Shown piece after piece: positions 8,689 to 17,612 of a stretch of 20,273 nt of DNA. Every line of letters starts with the position of its first letter. The stretch's first letter is position 1. This stretch comes from CAYQTO01 sp964420455. GTDB taxonomy: Bacteria > Sumerlaeota > Sumerlaeia > SLMS01. A model generated the notes under the pieces. It ran no database searches. It was not told the origin of the DNA and was given only the letters and a program-made list of their open reading frames with translations. The translations under genes and the position numbers were made by a program. The stretch covers positions 1 to 20,273 of the forward strand of contig CAYQTO010000058.1 in NCBI GenBank assembly GCA_964420455.1. Reading direction: 5' to 3'.

Positions 8689-11600
8689 TCAAACTGAATG
8701 AAGCAGGCGTTCCCCGCCAAGGCGTGCCAGAAGGGCATCCTCGAGGGTGGGCGAGACGGGGCGGGAAGCGCTTGCGGGGGGTGTGGGGCTGATCACTCGG
8801 AAGCCCTGGCGGCCGTCCCTCAGGATTCGGACGAGGATGCGAACGCCACTCCCTTGGAGCCCTTGGGCGAAACCCTCCAGTGGGGATTCCGGTTCCTCGG
8901 GGAAGACGTCCCAAAGCTGGCCCTCGAGGGGGGCGCGGAGTTCCGACGGCGGACCGTCGTACACGAGTGCGCCGCGGTCCAGCACGGCGAGCCGTCCACA
9001 GGTCTGCTCGTCGAGGTCCTCGACGATGTGCGTGGAGAAAACGACAAGGCGTTCGCGGGCGAGTGCGGCGAGGAGTTGCCGGATGCGGATGCGCTCGACC
9101 GGGTCGAGACCGGCGGTAGGTTCGTCCACGAGGAGGATCGGGGGGGACTGGAGGAGGATGCGGGCGATGCCGGCCCGTTGGCGCATGCCGCCGGAGAAGG
9201 TGGCAAGCCGGCGGAAGGCGACTTCGGTAAGGTTGACCGCCTCGATCGCGTCGAGGACGGCGCGGCGGCGTTCCCCGGGCGTCTCGAGGGGCTTGAGGCG
9301 ATGGATTCGCTCCGCGATCTGCGGGTGGGCGGAGCCGAGGGCCCGGGCTCGTACCAGCGCCCGGGCGGTCAGCGTCGCGTAGCCATTGAGGAAGTCATAA
9401 AGGGNNNNNNNNNNTGCGCGGGCCGCGGACCATGGCGAACTCGATGTCGAGGGTCAGGTCGCGGTCGTGGCCGTGGGTCTGGGGGAGATAACCGATAAGG
9501 GGGGCAAGGGCCCCGGCGGCCTCGCGGTGGGAGACGCCGAAGAGTCGGACGGAGCCTCGCGTGGGATCGTGGAGGCCGGCGAGGGTGCGCAGGAGCGTCG
9601 TCTTGCCGGCGCCGTTGGGGCCAAGGAGGCCGAACAAGCCACGGTCGAGGTCGAGGCTGATGCCGCGAAGCGCATGGACGCGGCCAGCCGCCGGGACCGG
9701 AAGACGATCGCGGACGGGGGCCGGCAGGGCCGCAAGGGGACGCCCGGCGGCAACCGAATCGAAGTAGACCTGAATATTGCGGAGACGGACCGCCGGGGCG
9801 GTGGGGATGACGACCGGAGAGAGGGGAACGGCATCCCTTGCCGGACGTACGATCGGTCCCAGGCCGCGCCAACGGCGGTAAACCCGGATCGGAGTCATCG
9901 CGAGCCACCAGGCCGTGCGGAGCAGCCACCACGCGGCCCGGACCGCCCAACGGCCCGGAATCAGCACCAGCACGCGCAGGAGCCAGGAGAGCCACCGGCC
10001 GGCCCACCGAAGCGCACGTGTGCGCCAGGTCTCGCGAACCGGGCGACCACGGCGGTCGCCCGCCACAAGCGCCATCAGCACCGTATAGACATCGCCCGGC
10101 AGCCCCCTGAGGAGGATCAGTGGCACCCGAAGTGACTGCCACAGAAAGCCGCCGAACTGGCGGAGGAGCGGGCCGAGGTGCGGCGCCAGGGTGATCTCGC
10201 GCCGATACACCCGCACCGGGTGCAGGATGATGTTGACCGCCGCGTCGACCAGTTCGAACAGCACGGTCCCGGTGAGCCGGAGCGTGGGCCAGCTCCACTT
10301 CACGAAATCGTCGCCGATGAGGTAGAAGCACGGCAGGACAAGGAGAGTGAGGAAGGTGGCGCTGGTGAGGCCACCGATGACGACGACGGAGACGGAGCGC
10401 CATTGGTCGTCCTCCTCGCCAATGAGCGCCATCGGAAGGAGGCCAAGTACCGTCGTGAAGTAGGTCATGATGATGGGCCGCAGCCGGGTGAGGGCGGCGG
10501 TATAGACAGCCCGTGTTCGCGTGTTGCCCTCGCGTTGGAGGGTCAGGGCACGGTCCAGCATGACGATGCCGTTGTTCACGGCGAGCCCGACGAGGAGCAC
10601 GATCCCGAGCTGGCCCAGATCGTCGAGCGGAAGGTTGAAGAAATCGAGGGCCCAGGTAATGCCGATCAGCATGAGCGGGTTGGTGGCGAGGATCGCGATC
10701 GGGACCCAGAAGCTTTCAAAGACGGCGGCCATGACGACCCAGACAAGGAGGGCACCGAGCCAGACGACGAAGTTCGAGTCCTCGTTGCGTTCGCGAAAGC
10801 GGCGGGCCTGACCACCGACCTCGACGGAGACACCGCCGGGGTTGGGGAGGGAGGCGACAATCTGCTCGATGTCCTCGGCGAGCTTGACCTGATCCGCGGC
10901 GGGATCGTGGCGGTACTCGATGTCGAGTCCTTCGAGGCGGTCGCGGCGGAAAATGCGGTCATCGGCGTCGAAGGTGCGCAGGCGGATCAACTCGCCGAGG
11001 GGGACCGTCCCCCCCTGGGGGCTGACGATCGGCAGGTCGCGCACCTCGGCCGCGGTGCCGCCCTCCACCCCTTCGAGGATGAAGGCCACATCGGTCCGGT
11101 CGTCGCCGTTTTCCAGCACGACGCTGGAGAGGGTGCCTTCCGACCGGGTAGCGCGCACGGTGCGCCCGATCTGTTGGGCAGTGACGCCAAAGAGCTTGGT
11201 CTTCTCGCGGTCGAGCTCGGCGAGATACTGGGGCTCGCCGCCGTCCTCCTCGATCTTGGCCTCGTAAATCAGAGGGTGGGTGGACAATGCTTCGGCAAGG
11301 CGGCCGCCGTAGGCCTCGAGGGAGGCGCGGTCGAGCGCCCGCATGTCGACCTGGCCCTGCTGGCCTGGCAACGGGACCGAGTCCGTGTCCGGCTGGTCGA
11401 ACCGCTCGAGGGACAACTCCACCCCGGGGACATCCCCGATGAAGTCGAGGATGCCGGCGCGGAATTCCTCCTCGGTCATCTGGTCCTCGCGATCGGTCCG
11501 CTCCTTTAGCTTCATGTAGGCGACACCGTCCTCGGAGTCGAAGTAGACGCCAAAGGTTTCGATGCTGGGATTCTCAGAGAGTCGGGTTTCGATCTGGCGG

Positions 11601-13384
11601 GCGGAGCGGTCGATCTCGGAGAGAGTCGCGCCACTGGGTGGCTGGAAGTAGACGTCGACCCAGACCTCGCCGGTATCTCGGGAGGTTTCCGCGGCACGGA
11701 GGTTCTCGCAGCTTTCCAGAATGGTAAAGGTAAGGACGATGGCGACGACGAGGAGGAGCGCGGCACGGTTGCGCAAGGCGCCCTTCAATATCATCCGGTA
11801 GCCTTCGGTCATGACGCGCATGGTGGAGTCGAGCCCGCCACGCTGGGTCTTGGTCCGGAGGACCAGCCATGTAAAGACAGGCACGATGGTGAGAGCGACA
11901 AACAGCGAGACAATCAGGGGAAAGACGAGGGCGAGGACCGGTTCGCGGGCGATCAGCCCCAGTTCCCCCTCGATGAACAGGATCGGTGTAAACACGACGA
12001 CAGTGGTGGCGGTGGCGGCAAGGAGCCCGCGGCCGACCTCCACGCCGCCCGTCTCCGCCGCCTCACGTGCGGAAAGCCCCCGATCGAAGAGCCGGAACGA
12101 ATTCTCCACCACCACGATCGAGTTGTCGACCAGCATGCCCACGCCGAGCGCGAGGCCCACGATCGAGAAGATGTTGATGGAAAGCCCGGCCGCGTAAAAT
12201 AGGTTGAAGACCGCAACGAGCGAGATGGGAACCGACAGGAAGACGATGAGCGCCACGCGAACCGACCGGAAGAAGAACATGGGGACGAAAAGGGCGAGTA
12301 AGGCACCGATCATCGCCAGCAAGCGGACCTGCGAGATGGCCTCTTCCACGTACTTCGCAAAGTCCTCCTCGATGATCAGTTCGATGCCAGAGGGCAGGCT
12401 TTCTTGGATTTGCTTAACACGGTCGCGCGTGACCTGGGCGAGTTCGATCAGGTTCTGGTCCGCCTCGCGCTCGAGGCGAACCCGGAGCGCCTCCTTGCCG
12501 TCCTGACGGCTGACGCGGCTTTGGGTGCCTGGCGTCGTATAGACATCGGCAATGTCGCTAAGGCGGACGATCCCCTCATTGTCGACGAAGATCCCGGCCA
12601 GCTCCTCGATCGTTGTCACCCGGTCGTTCAGGCGAACGTAGTGGGTCTCGCCGGGCACCATCAGGCGGCCGAGGAAGGTATCCTCGGATGCGGCGGCCTG
12701 CACGCTGCTTATCACCTGGCCCAGATCCAGTTCATATGACGCCAGCAGGTCCGGGTTGACGACGACCTCGGCATACTTCCTTCGCAGTCCGTCTACCTCC
12801 ACATTGGCGACGCCGCTGATCGAGCGAAGCTGCTGCTCGATGCGCTCCGTCGTGGTCTGCAGCTCTTCTTCCCGGTCCGGCGCGGAGCGCACCGAGAGGA
12901 ACATGTACTGGGATTGGAAGTCCTCCGTCGAGAAGGGGAAGACCTCGAGGAATGTTCTCCTGTCGTCGAGTTCCCTCCGGAACGCGTTGATGCGCTCCTC
13001 GAGGTCGACCTGCATGTACTGGATGTCGGTGCCGTAGTCGAAGCCGATGCGCATCCACATGAGGCCCGAACGGGTGAAGGCGCGAATTTCCCTCACACGG
13101 GGCAGCTCTGCCGCGATGCCCTCCACCGGCTTGGTAATTTCCTCCAGCACCTCCTGCGCGGACATGTCGTTGCGCGCCACGACGGCGATCGTGGGAAAAG
13201 TGAAGTCCGGCAGCAGTTGGACGGGGAGACGCCCATAGCTGACAACGCCCAGCACGGCGATGGCCACGAAGACCATGATCGTGGTGATGGGTCTCTGGAC
13301 GGACAGAGCGGAGATCTTCAAGGTTGCGCGGTGGGCCTCCCCCAATAAGGCGACATTTAGCTCGCGTGAGGTTTGTCGCGTCAA
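8689..13384 (-). CDS. RND-superfamily permease fused to an ABC-transporter ATPase (interrupted by an assembly gap)
   Basis: The frame runs without a stop from 13384 to the N-run at 9405-9414 (1323 codons). It resumes as a clean ATPase frame (about 238 codons) to 8689. Residues 1-1030 are a complete RND permease: first membrane helix 32-50, periplasmic porter domains, TM2-6 about 350-510, a second periplasmic half, and TM8-12 about 870-1025. TM4 reads GMLVDNSIVVVEN, with D420 then N421 instead of the AcrB Asp pair; TM10 has NN at 937-938. Residues 1030-1195 are a Trp/Arg-rich linker. The ATPase has Walker A GPNGAGKT (K1261) and YLPQ (Q-loop), then after the gap FSGGMRQR, ILLVDEPTAGLDP and the switch His in STHIVEDL. 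The start is uncertain: TTG at 13384 has no good ribosome-binding site. No membrane-fusion or outer-membrane partner is in the window. Confidence 0.85.
9405..9414. other. Assembly gap (10 N) inside the ABC ATPase domain
   Basis: Ten N bases, probably a placeholder of unknown true length. The reading frame differs on the two sides, which is expected if the gap length is arbitrary. Related ATPases run from the Q-loop straight through LT..EFL.Y; LTL before the gap and YDFLNGY after it fit that pattern. The 11 residues DIEFAMVRGPR between them do not, so sequence near the gap edge may be unreliable. Confidence 0.95.
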
Positions 13385-13462
13385 GGATTGCGAGCAGAAG
13401 CCGCGCCGGGTTGAAGCGCGGCAGGGGAGCCTCTGCTTTGGAGGGGCATGGAGTACAAAAAT

Positions 13463-13476
13463 TGTAAGCGCTTACA
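13463..13476. promoter_or_regulatory. LacI/CcpA-type operator palindrome TGTAAGCGCTTACA
   Basis: A perfect 14-bp palindrome with central CG. It matches the cre/LacI-family consensus TGWAANCGNTNWCA at every defined position. It lies 79 bp before the RND-ABC start and about 280 bp before the secreted-protein start. LacI-family regulators usually control sugar-related genes, which would suit the nearby GH172 gene, but no regulator gene is in the window. Confidence 0.55.
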
Positions 13477-13740
13477 GTCCGGTAGGCGGGTAAGGAATGC
13501 CCTGATTTTGGCAGAGGCCCAAAGCCGCCTCGGTCCGATGGGATGACGTTTTCATGTCAGAAGGCGTTGACAGGGAGCCGATTTCGCCATGTCCTGATTT
13601 TTGGACCGTGCGGCGTGTTCCCCCCGATAGGACGCCAGTCCATATTCCGCGAAAAGAAAGCTTGCATTCGCAGGGACTTTTTGGGAACGCTTGCAAGATC
13701 CGAATTTCAACCGATCCCGTCCATGGATCGAACCCCCACA

Positions 13741-13749
13741 GGAAGGAGC
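13741..13749 (+). promoter_or_regulatory. Shine-Dalgarno of the secreted-protein gene
   Basis: GGAAGGAGC lies 9 bp before the ATG at 13759. It chooses this start over the in-frame ATG at 13723, and the signal peptide begins directly at the chosen Met. Confidence 0.7.
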
Positions 13750-13758
13750 AGCACCCCG

Positions 13759-14685
13759 ATGAAGGCTTCTCACATCACCTTGCTGGCGGCGGCGGTTCTG
13801 GCCACGGCCAGCCTCGCCCCGGCCCAGACCCTCCGCGTTTACAGCGAAGGCGTCCTCCCGGGCGCCCAGACGAGCGGTCCCGACCCCGCCACCCACCTGA
13901 CCCAGTTCAACACCCTCCCCGATGTTCCCGCGGCGGGCCTTACCAGCCTCCTCGACGGGATCGTTGCGTCCACCGCTCCCGCCCCTGCAGGCGCACAGCC
14001 GGTCGTCAACCATAACAACACCGGGCCCATTGAGGTGGAGAAGTTCACGGATGGAGTCGCCAATGCGGACTATCCCGGCCAACTCCCCCGCGACTTCCCT
14101 GCGGCCACGGCGTTTCCCTTCGAGCCTGCCAACACCCCCACGGTCGACCTGATCTATGACCTCGGCTCGGCGACAGACATCGGCTCGGTGATCGTCTACG
14201 GCTACAACTACAACAATGATGCCGAGGGCGACTGCCGCGGCTCGGTGAACTACACCGTCCAGACTACCACCGATGCCACCGTGGACGAGAACAGCGCCTG
14301 GACCGCTGTCGCCTACAAGGTTCGCGCGAAGGGTGACGACATCAACGCCGACTACATGACCGTCGCGCTCGTCGATGATGGCCTCGTGCTCGACTCCGCC
14401 AACAACTTCCGCGGCGTGGGCGTCGGTCTGTATAATGACGACGGCAGCGCGATTGCGGCCGGCGCGACGGGCCTCCGGGTCCAGATCTTCGCGTCGGGCT
14501 TCGGCAACCAGCTCCGCGACCCCTGGCGCACGGACAACACCGGCTCCGCGGTGACTTCGCCGATTATCAGTGAAGTTGTTGCCTTCGCCCCGGGGGACTG
14601 GACGGGACCATCGACGGGCGCCCCTGCCGACCTCACGGATCCCAACAGCACCCTTACCGACGTCAACGACTGGGCCCTGTACTAA
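13759..14685 (+). CDS. Secreted protein with discoidin-like beta domain, function unknown
   Basis: The protein has 308 residues. Residues 1-22 are a textbook Sec signal peptide (MKASH, a Leu/Ala core, cleavage after APA). The mature part is acidic, rich in Asp/Asn/Thr, and lacks Lys except for a few residues, as is common in exported proteins. The region about 95-277 contains FTDGV, then TVDLIYDLGSATDIGSVIVYG and a closing strand SPIISEVVAF. That pattern resembles F5/8 type C (discoidin) carbohydrate- or surface-binding domains, in which the ligand loops lie between beta strands. Only one Cys is present (C159). There are no membrane anchor, LPXTG or PEP-CTERM signals at the C-terminus. The gene stands alone, with its own ribosome-binding site and a strong terminator. 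The fold assignment is inference. Confidence 0.75.
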   Translation: MKASHITLLAAAVLATASLAPAQTLRVYSEGVLPGAQTSGPDPATHLTQFNTLPDVPAAGLTSLLDGIVASTAPAPAGAQPVVNHNNTGPIEVEKFTDGVANADYPGQLPRDFPAATAFPFEPANTPTVDLIYDLGSATDIGSVIVYGYNYNNDAEGDCRGSVNYTVQTTTDATVDENSAWTAVAYKVRAKGDDINADYMTVALVDDGLVLDSANNFRGVGVGLYNDDGSAIAAGATGLRVQIFASGFGNQLRDPWRTDNTGSAVTSPIISEVVAFAPGDWTGPSTGAPADLTDPNSTLTDVNDWALY

Positions 14686-14718
14686 GCCCCAGCTTCGCTG
14701 CTGCCTTTCTGTCTCCCA

Positions 14719-14756
14719 GCCGCCCCCCGGTCTCATCCGGGGGGCGGCTCCTTTTT
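14719..14756 (+). terminator. Strong intrinsic terminator, overlapping the end of the convergent gene
   Basis: GCCGCCCCCCGG (14719-14730) pairs perfectly with CCGGGGGGCGGC (14737-14748) around TCTCAT, followed by TCCTTTTT. It lies 34 bp after the secreted-protein stop. The stop codon of the opposing small gene (14733-14735) sits in the loop, so the right arm encodes that protein's last residues. Confidence 0.92.
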
Positions 14757-14945
14757 GCCGGATGTCGTGCGCGGACGCATCCGGTCGTAGAGCACGACGG
14801 CCCCCAACCCTCCGATGGCCCCGCCAAGCAACGCGTCAAAGATGGTCAGGGTTTGCTCGATCGCGCCGTCGAGCGCCTGCACGCCGAAATAGCCCGCGGC
14901 GAATCCCCCCGCGCCAAGAAGCGCCGTCCGCACACGGTCATTCAT
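14733..14945 (-). CDS. Small glycine-rich membrane protein
   Basis: The protein has 70 residues. Two hydrophobic segments (about 7-25 and 36-52) with glycine-zipper-like spacing (LLGAGGFAAGYFG, LLGGAIGGLGAVV) flank a short polar turn. A basic cytoplasmic-type tail (RMRPRTTSGKKE) follows, and the last residues are encoded by the terminator arm. It lies 52 bp downstream of the GH172 gene on the same strand and could be co-transcribed. No clear ribosome-binding site precedes the ATG. The amphipathic, compositionally sensible sequence supports a real gene, but I do not recognise a family. Confidence 0.55.
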   Translation of the reverse strand: MNDRVRTALLGAGGFAAGYFGVQALDGAIEQTLTIFDALLGGAIGGLGAVVLYDRMRPRTTSGKKEPPPG

Positions 14946-14997
14946 CGGAATGGCTGCCCACGATGGGCGGGGTGGACAACCGCCGGAAACGCCATGG

Positions 14998-16101
14998 TCA
15001 GGTCACCTCGAGAGCGTCGAAATCCGGGAAAACGGGATACGGGGCGTGGGGCTCCGCCTGGTACCAAAAGGCGACCGAGGCCACATCGTCCTGGAGGGTC
15101 ACGAAGCGCCCCTCGCCACCAACCGGCAGGCCTCCAATGCCGAGGGCCTGGATGGTCACCCGCAGGTCCTCGTGAAAGATGATCGGGTCGGGGATGTGCC
15201 ACCGGTACATGCCGAAGCGGTTTCCCTTCCTGCGCTCGCCGCCGTTGTCGTCGTGGCAGAAACCGAGGAAGGGTGTTGTATAGTTCTTGTAGGTGCCCGG
15301 CGGTTCCTCGAATCCCCAGGCCCCGCCAAAGTAGTCCTCGGTCCCCGTGCCACAGATGGTGGGGTACTCCCCGTCGCCATCCATGAAGAACTTGATCTCG
15401 CCCTCGCCCCACCAGGAGGTGTTGTTGGCCTGCCAGGCCATGAAGGTGCCGGCGTAATGGCCGTGACCCCGGATACCGTCGACGATGGTGTGGACCTGCT
15501 TGTGGGGGACGGGATTGGTCCGGCGGAACTGGGCGTGGAATCGGCCCGTGTTTTCTGGAATTTCGGTCAACGCATACGTCACCTGATAGAAGAACATGCC
15601 GAGATCGTCGGGGACGAGGTTCTCGACGGTGATGCGGGCGGATTGCGAGAAGGGCATCGGCCAGTAGGAATTGAGCGCGCCGCGGGGGTTCACGGCGATG
15701 GGAATGCTCGAGATCTGGCTGTGGACGTTCCACGACTGGCAGAAGAAGTCGCCGAGGGGAGCTTCGACGGAGGGGGTGTCCTCGCCGTCCCAGTACATGC
15801 GGAGGACGAGGCGGCGCCAGTTCTCGGGGGCGGTGGTGATCCAGATGTGCTGGATGACACCGGGGCCGTCGATCTCGGCGAGGGTGAAGGTCTCGCGGGG
15901 TTTGATGAGGACGCAGGGGGAGACCTTCCAGCCGGGGCCAAGAAAGCGGGCGGGGCCGGCGGTGGCGCCCTCGGTGGCCATGCCGCCGCGGCCCTTGGCA
16001 CCGCTGAAGTTTTCGGCGCTGATCGAGCGCGTCTGGGCGTGCGAGAGCGTCGCGATCGTCCCCAGGTTCCAACCGAGTCCGCCCATCGTGAAGGGTGTCA
16101 T
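14998..16101 (-). CDS. GH172 (DUF2961) family protein, probable glycoside hydrolase
   Basis: The protein has 367 residues. Family signatures are IDGPGVIQHIWIT (77-89), LRMYWDGEDTPSVEAPLGDFF (about 100-120), WWGEGEIKFFMDGD (230-243) and GTGTEDYFGGAWGF (251-264). Characterised GH172 members act on fructofuranosides or D-arabinan and use two Glu residues; E235 (or E233) and E255 in the last two motifs are the likely counterparts, without a formal alignment. No signal peptide is visible, so it may act in the cytoplasm on imported sugars. The ATG at 16101 was chosen because the family's conserved part begins soon after it; the open frame upstream runs antisense through the aldehyde dehydrogenase gene and is not coding. 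GGAAAGGA lies about 12 bp upstream, a loose ribosome-binding site. The gene is divergent from the aldehyde dehydrogenase. Confidence 0.9.
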   Translation of the reverse strand: MTPFTMGGLGWNLGTIATLSHAQTRSISAENFSGAKGRGGMATEGATAGPARFLGPGWKVSPCVLIKPRETFTLAEIDGPGVIQHIWITTAPENWRRLVLRMYWDGEDTPSVEAPLGDFFCQSWNVHSQISSIPIAVNPRGALNSYWPMPFSQSARITVENLVPDDLGMFFYQVTYALTEIPENTGRFHAQFRRTNPVPHKQVHTIVDGIRGHGHYAGTFMAWQANNTSWWGEGEIKFFMDGDGEYPTICGTGTEDYFGGAWGFEEPPGTYKNYTTPFLGFCHDDNGGERRKGNRFGMYRWHIPDPIIFHEDLRVTIQALGIGGLPVGGEGRFVTLQDDVASVAFWYQAEPHAPYPVFPDFDALEVT

Positions 16102-16248
16102 GGAAGGCGCGTGTCCTTTCCGCGCGAGGCGCGGGATTGATTGTTGCCCGGGGGGCGCGTCGTTGGTTGAGATCGGGGTGAGGCGCGACGGCCCGATGCC
16201 CGCGTCCGATCCCCGCCCCGACGACGGGCGTTCCTCCCGGAGGCAAGA
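16102..16248. promoter_or_regulatory. Divergent intergenic region between the GH172 and aldehyde dehydrogenase genes
   Basis: This 147-bp, very GC-rich region must carry promoters for both genes. I see no convincing -35/-10 pair and no operator. On the plus strand GGAGG lies 7 bp before the ATG at 16249. Confidence 0.4.
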
Positions 16249-17610
16249 ATGAGCTACGAGACGATCAATCCGACGACGGGTCAACGGGTGGCGACCTTCG
16301 AGACGTTTACGGATGCCCGTCTGGAGGAGGCGCTCGCGAAATCGGCGGAGGCCTTTGCCGCCTGGCGGCGCAGTGCCTTGGCCGAGCGCGCCCGGCTGCT
16401 CACGGTCTGCGCCGGACTCCTCGAGGAGCGGGCGACCGCGCTCGCGGAGATCATGGCAATGGAGATGGGCAAGCCCTTGGCCGAGGGCGAGGCCGAGGCG
16501 AAGAAGTGCGCCTGGGTCTGCCGCTACTACGCGGAGAACGGCGAGCGCATGCTCCAGCCGGTGCCCCACAAGTCCGACGGGTCCCAGGCCTTCGTCCAGT
16601 TCGACCCCATCGGGCCGATCCTCGCCATCATGCCGTGGAACTTCCCCTTCTGGCAGGTGTTCCGCCATGCGGCGCCGGTGCTGATGGCGGGCAATGTGAT
16701 CCTGCTCAAGCACGCGTCGGCGACGCCGCAATGCGCCGAGGCGATCGAGAAGGTGATCGTGGACGCCGGGTTCCCTTTGGGGGCGCTCCAGGCGCTGTAT
16801 ATCACCACCGGCCAGGCGGGGGATGTGATCGCGGACCCGCGCGTGGCGGGGGTGACGCTCACGGGGAGCACCCCGGCCGGGCGCAAGGTGGCGGAGGCGA
16901 GCGGCCGGGCTCTCAAGAAGACCGTGCTCGAGCTCGGCGGCAGCGATCCCTTCATCGTGCTGGCCGATGCGGATGTGGACAAAGCCGCCACCGCCGGCGT
17001 GGCCTCCCGGTGCATCAACAGCGGCCAGAGTTGCATCGCCGCCAAGCGCTTCATCCTGGTGAAGGACATCGCTGATCGATTCCTCGAGAAGTTCACCGAG
17101 GGCATGAAACAGCGGAAGGTCGGCGATCCGATGAACCGCGAGAACAGCATCGGGCCGATGGCGCGCGAGGACCTGCGCGACGAGCTGGCGCAACAAGTCG
17201 CCCAGAACGTGGCCGCCGGCGCGCGCCTCCATTGGCAGGGCGAGGCGCCCAAGGAGGGCTTCTTCTTCCCGCCGACGATCCTTGCGGACGTGAAGCCGGG
17301 GATGCCGGCGTGGACCGAGGAGATGTTCGGACCGGTGGCGACGGTCATCGTCGTCGAGGACGAGGACGAGGCGATCCGGGTGGCGAACGATACTCCTTTC
17401 GGCCTTGGAGCCGCCTTATGGACCGGCGACGTGAGCCGCGCGTCCGAGCTGGCGGCGCGAATCGACGCCGGCGCGGTGTTCATCAACGGATTGGTGAAGA
17501 GCGACCCGCGCCTGCCCTTCGGCGGCGTGAAGGACAGCGGCTACGGCCGCGAACTCGCCCGCGAAGGCGTCCTCGAGTTCGTGAATCAGAAGACCGTCTG
17601 GGTGGGGTAG
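16249..17610 (+). CDS. NAD(P)-dependent aldehyde dehydrogenase, succinate-semialdehyde dehydrogenase type
   Basis: The protein has 453 residues. It oxidises an aldehyde to its acid with NAD(P)+. The Rossmann and catalytic residues are visible: N131 in PWNFPFW, K154 in LLKHAS, the GSTPAG turn (206-211), general base E228 in LELGGSDPF, nucleophile C262 in SGQSCIAAKR and E358 in EEMFGPV. The length and the motif PWNFPFWQVFRHAAPVLMAGN resemble the short Sad/YneI class of succinate-semialdehyde dehydrogenases, which work in GABA or related C4 catabolism. Specificity is inferred. GGAGG precedes the ATG by 7 bp. The gene is divergent from the GH172 gene and ends 3 bp before the repeat island, so no terminator of its own is evident except the hairpins of the repeats. 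Confidence 0.94.
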   Translation: MSYETINPTTGQRVATFETFTDARLEEALAKSAEAFAAWRRSALAERARLLTVCAGLLEERATALAEIMAMEMGKPLAEGEAEAKKCAWVCRYYAENGERMLQPVPHKSDGSQAFVQFDPIGPILAIMPWNFPFWQVFRHAAPVLMAGNVILLKHASATPQCAEAIEKVIVDAGFPLGALQALYITTGQAGDVIADPRVAGVTLTGSTPAGRKVAEASGRALKKTVLELGGSDPFIVLADADVDKAATAGVASRCINSGQSCIAAKRFILVKDIADRFLEKFTEGMKQRKVGDPMNRENSIGPMAREDLRDELAQQVAQNVAAGARLHWQGEAPKEGFFFPPTILADVKPGMPAWTEEMFGPVATVIVVEDEDEAIRVANDTPFGLGAALWTGDVSRASELAARIDAGAVFINGLVKSDPRLPFGGVKDSGYGRELAREGVLEFVNQKTVWVG

Positions 17611-17612
17611 GA

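Larger units (their letters stand above)
13385..13758. promoter_or_regulatory. Divergent intergenic region between the RND-ABC gene and the secreted-protein gene
   Basis: This stretch of 374 bp has no plausible gene. It contains the perfect palindrome at 13463-13476, a TTGACA at 13567-13572 on the plus strand without a good -10 (TGTCCT after 17 bp), two copies of CCTGATTTT about 92 bp apart (13500 and 13592 areas), and two direct copies of GCTTGCA about 30 bp apart near 13660-13696. The arrangement suggests a regulated divergent promoter region, but I cannot assign the start points. Confidence 0.4.

Noticed and set aside
9369..9500. An apparent frameshift between the two parts of the ATPase.
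   Set aside because: The frame changes exactly at the run of N, whose length is arbitrary, so it is no evidence for a broken gene.
10178..11509. A 443-codon plus-strand frame inside the RND-ABC gene.
   Set aside because: Antisense shadow rich in Asp/Glu/Gly/Val; the RND motifs on the minus strand explain the region.
13718..13740. A string resembling a tRNA T-arm (GGATCGAACCCCC).
   Set aside because: No acceptor stem, D-arm or anticodon arm can be drawn around it on either strand.
16102..17232. N-terminal extension of the GH172 frame to 744 residues, running antisense through the aldehyde dehydrogenase.
   Set aside because: The extension has Arg/His/Gly-rich shadow composition. The aldehyde dehydrogenase on the other strand is intact, and GH172 similarity begins only after 16101.
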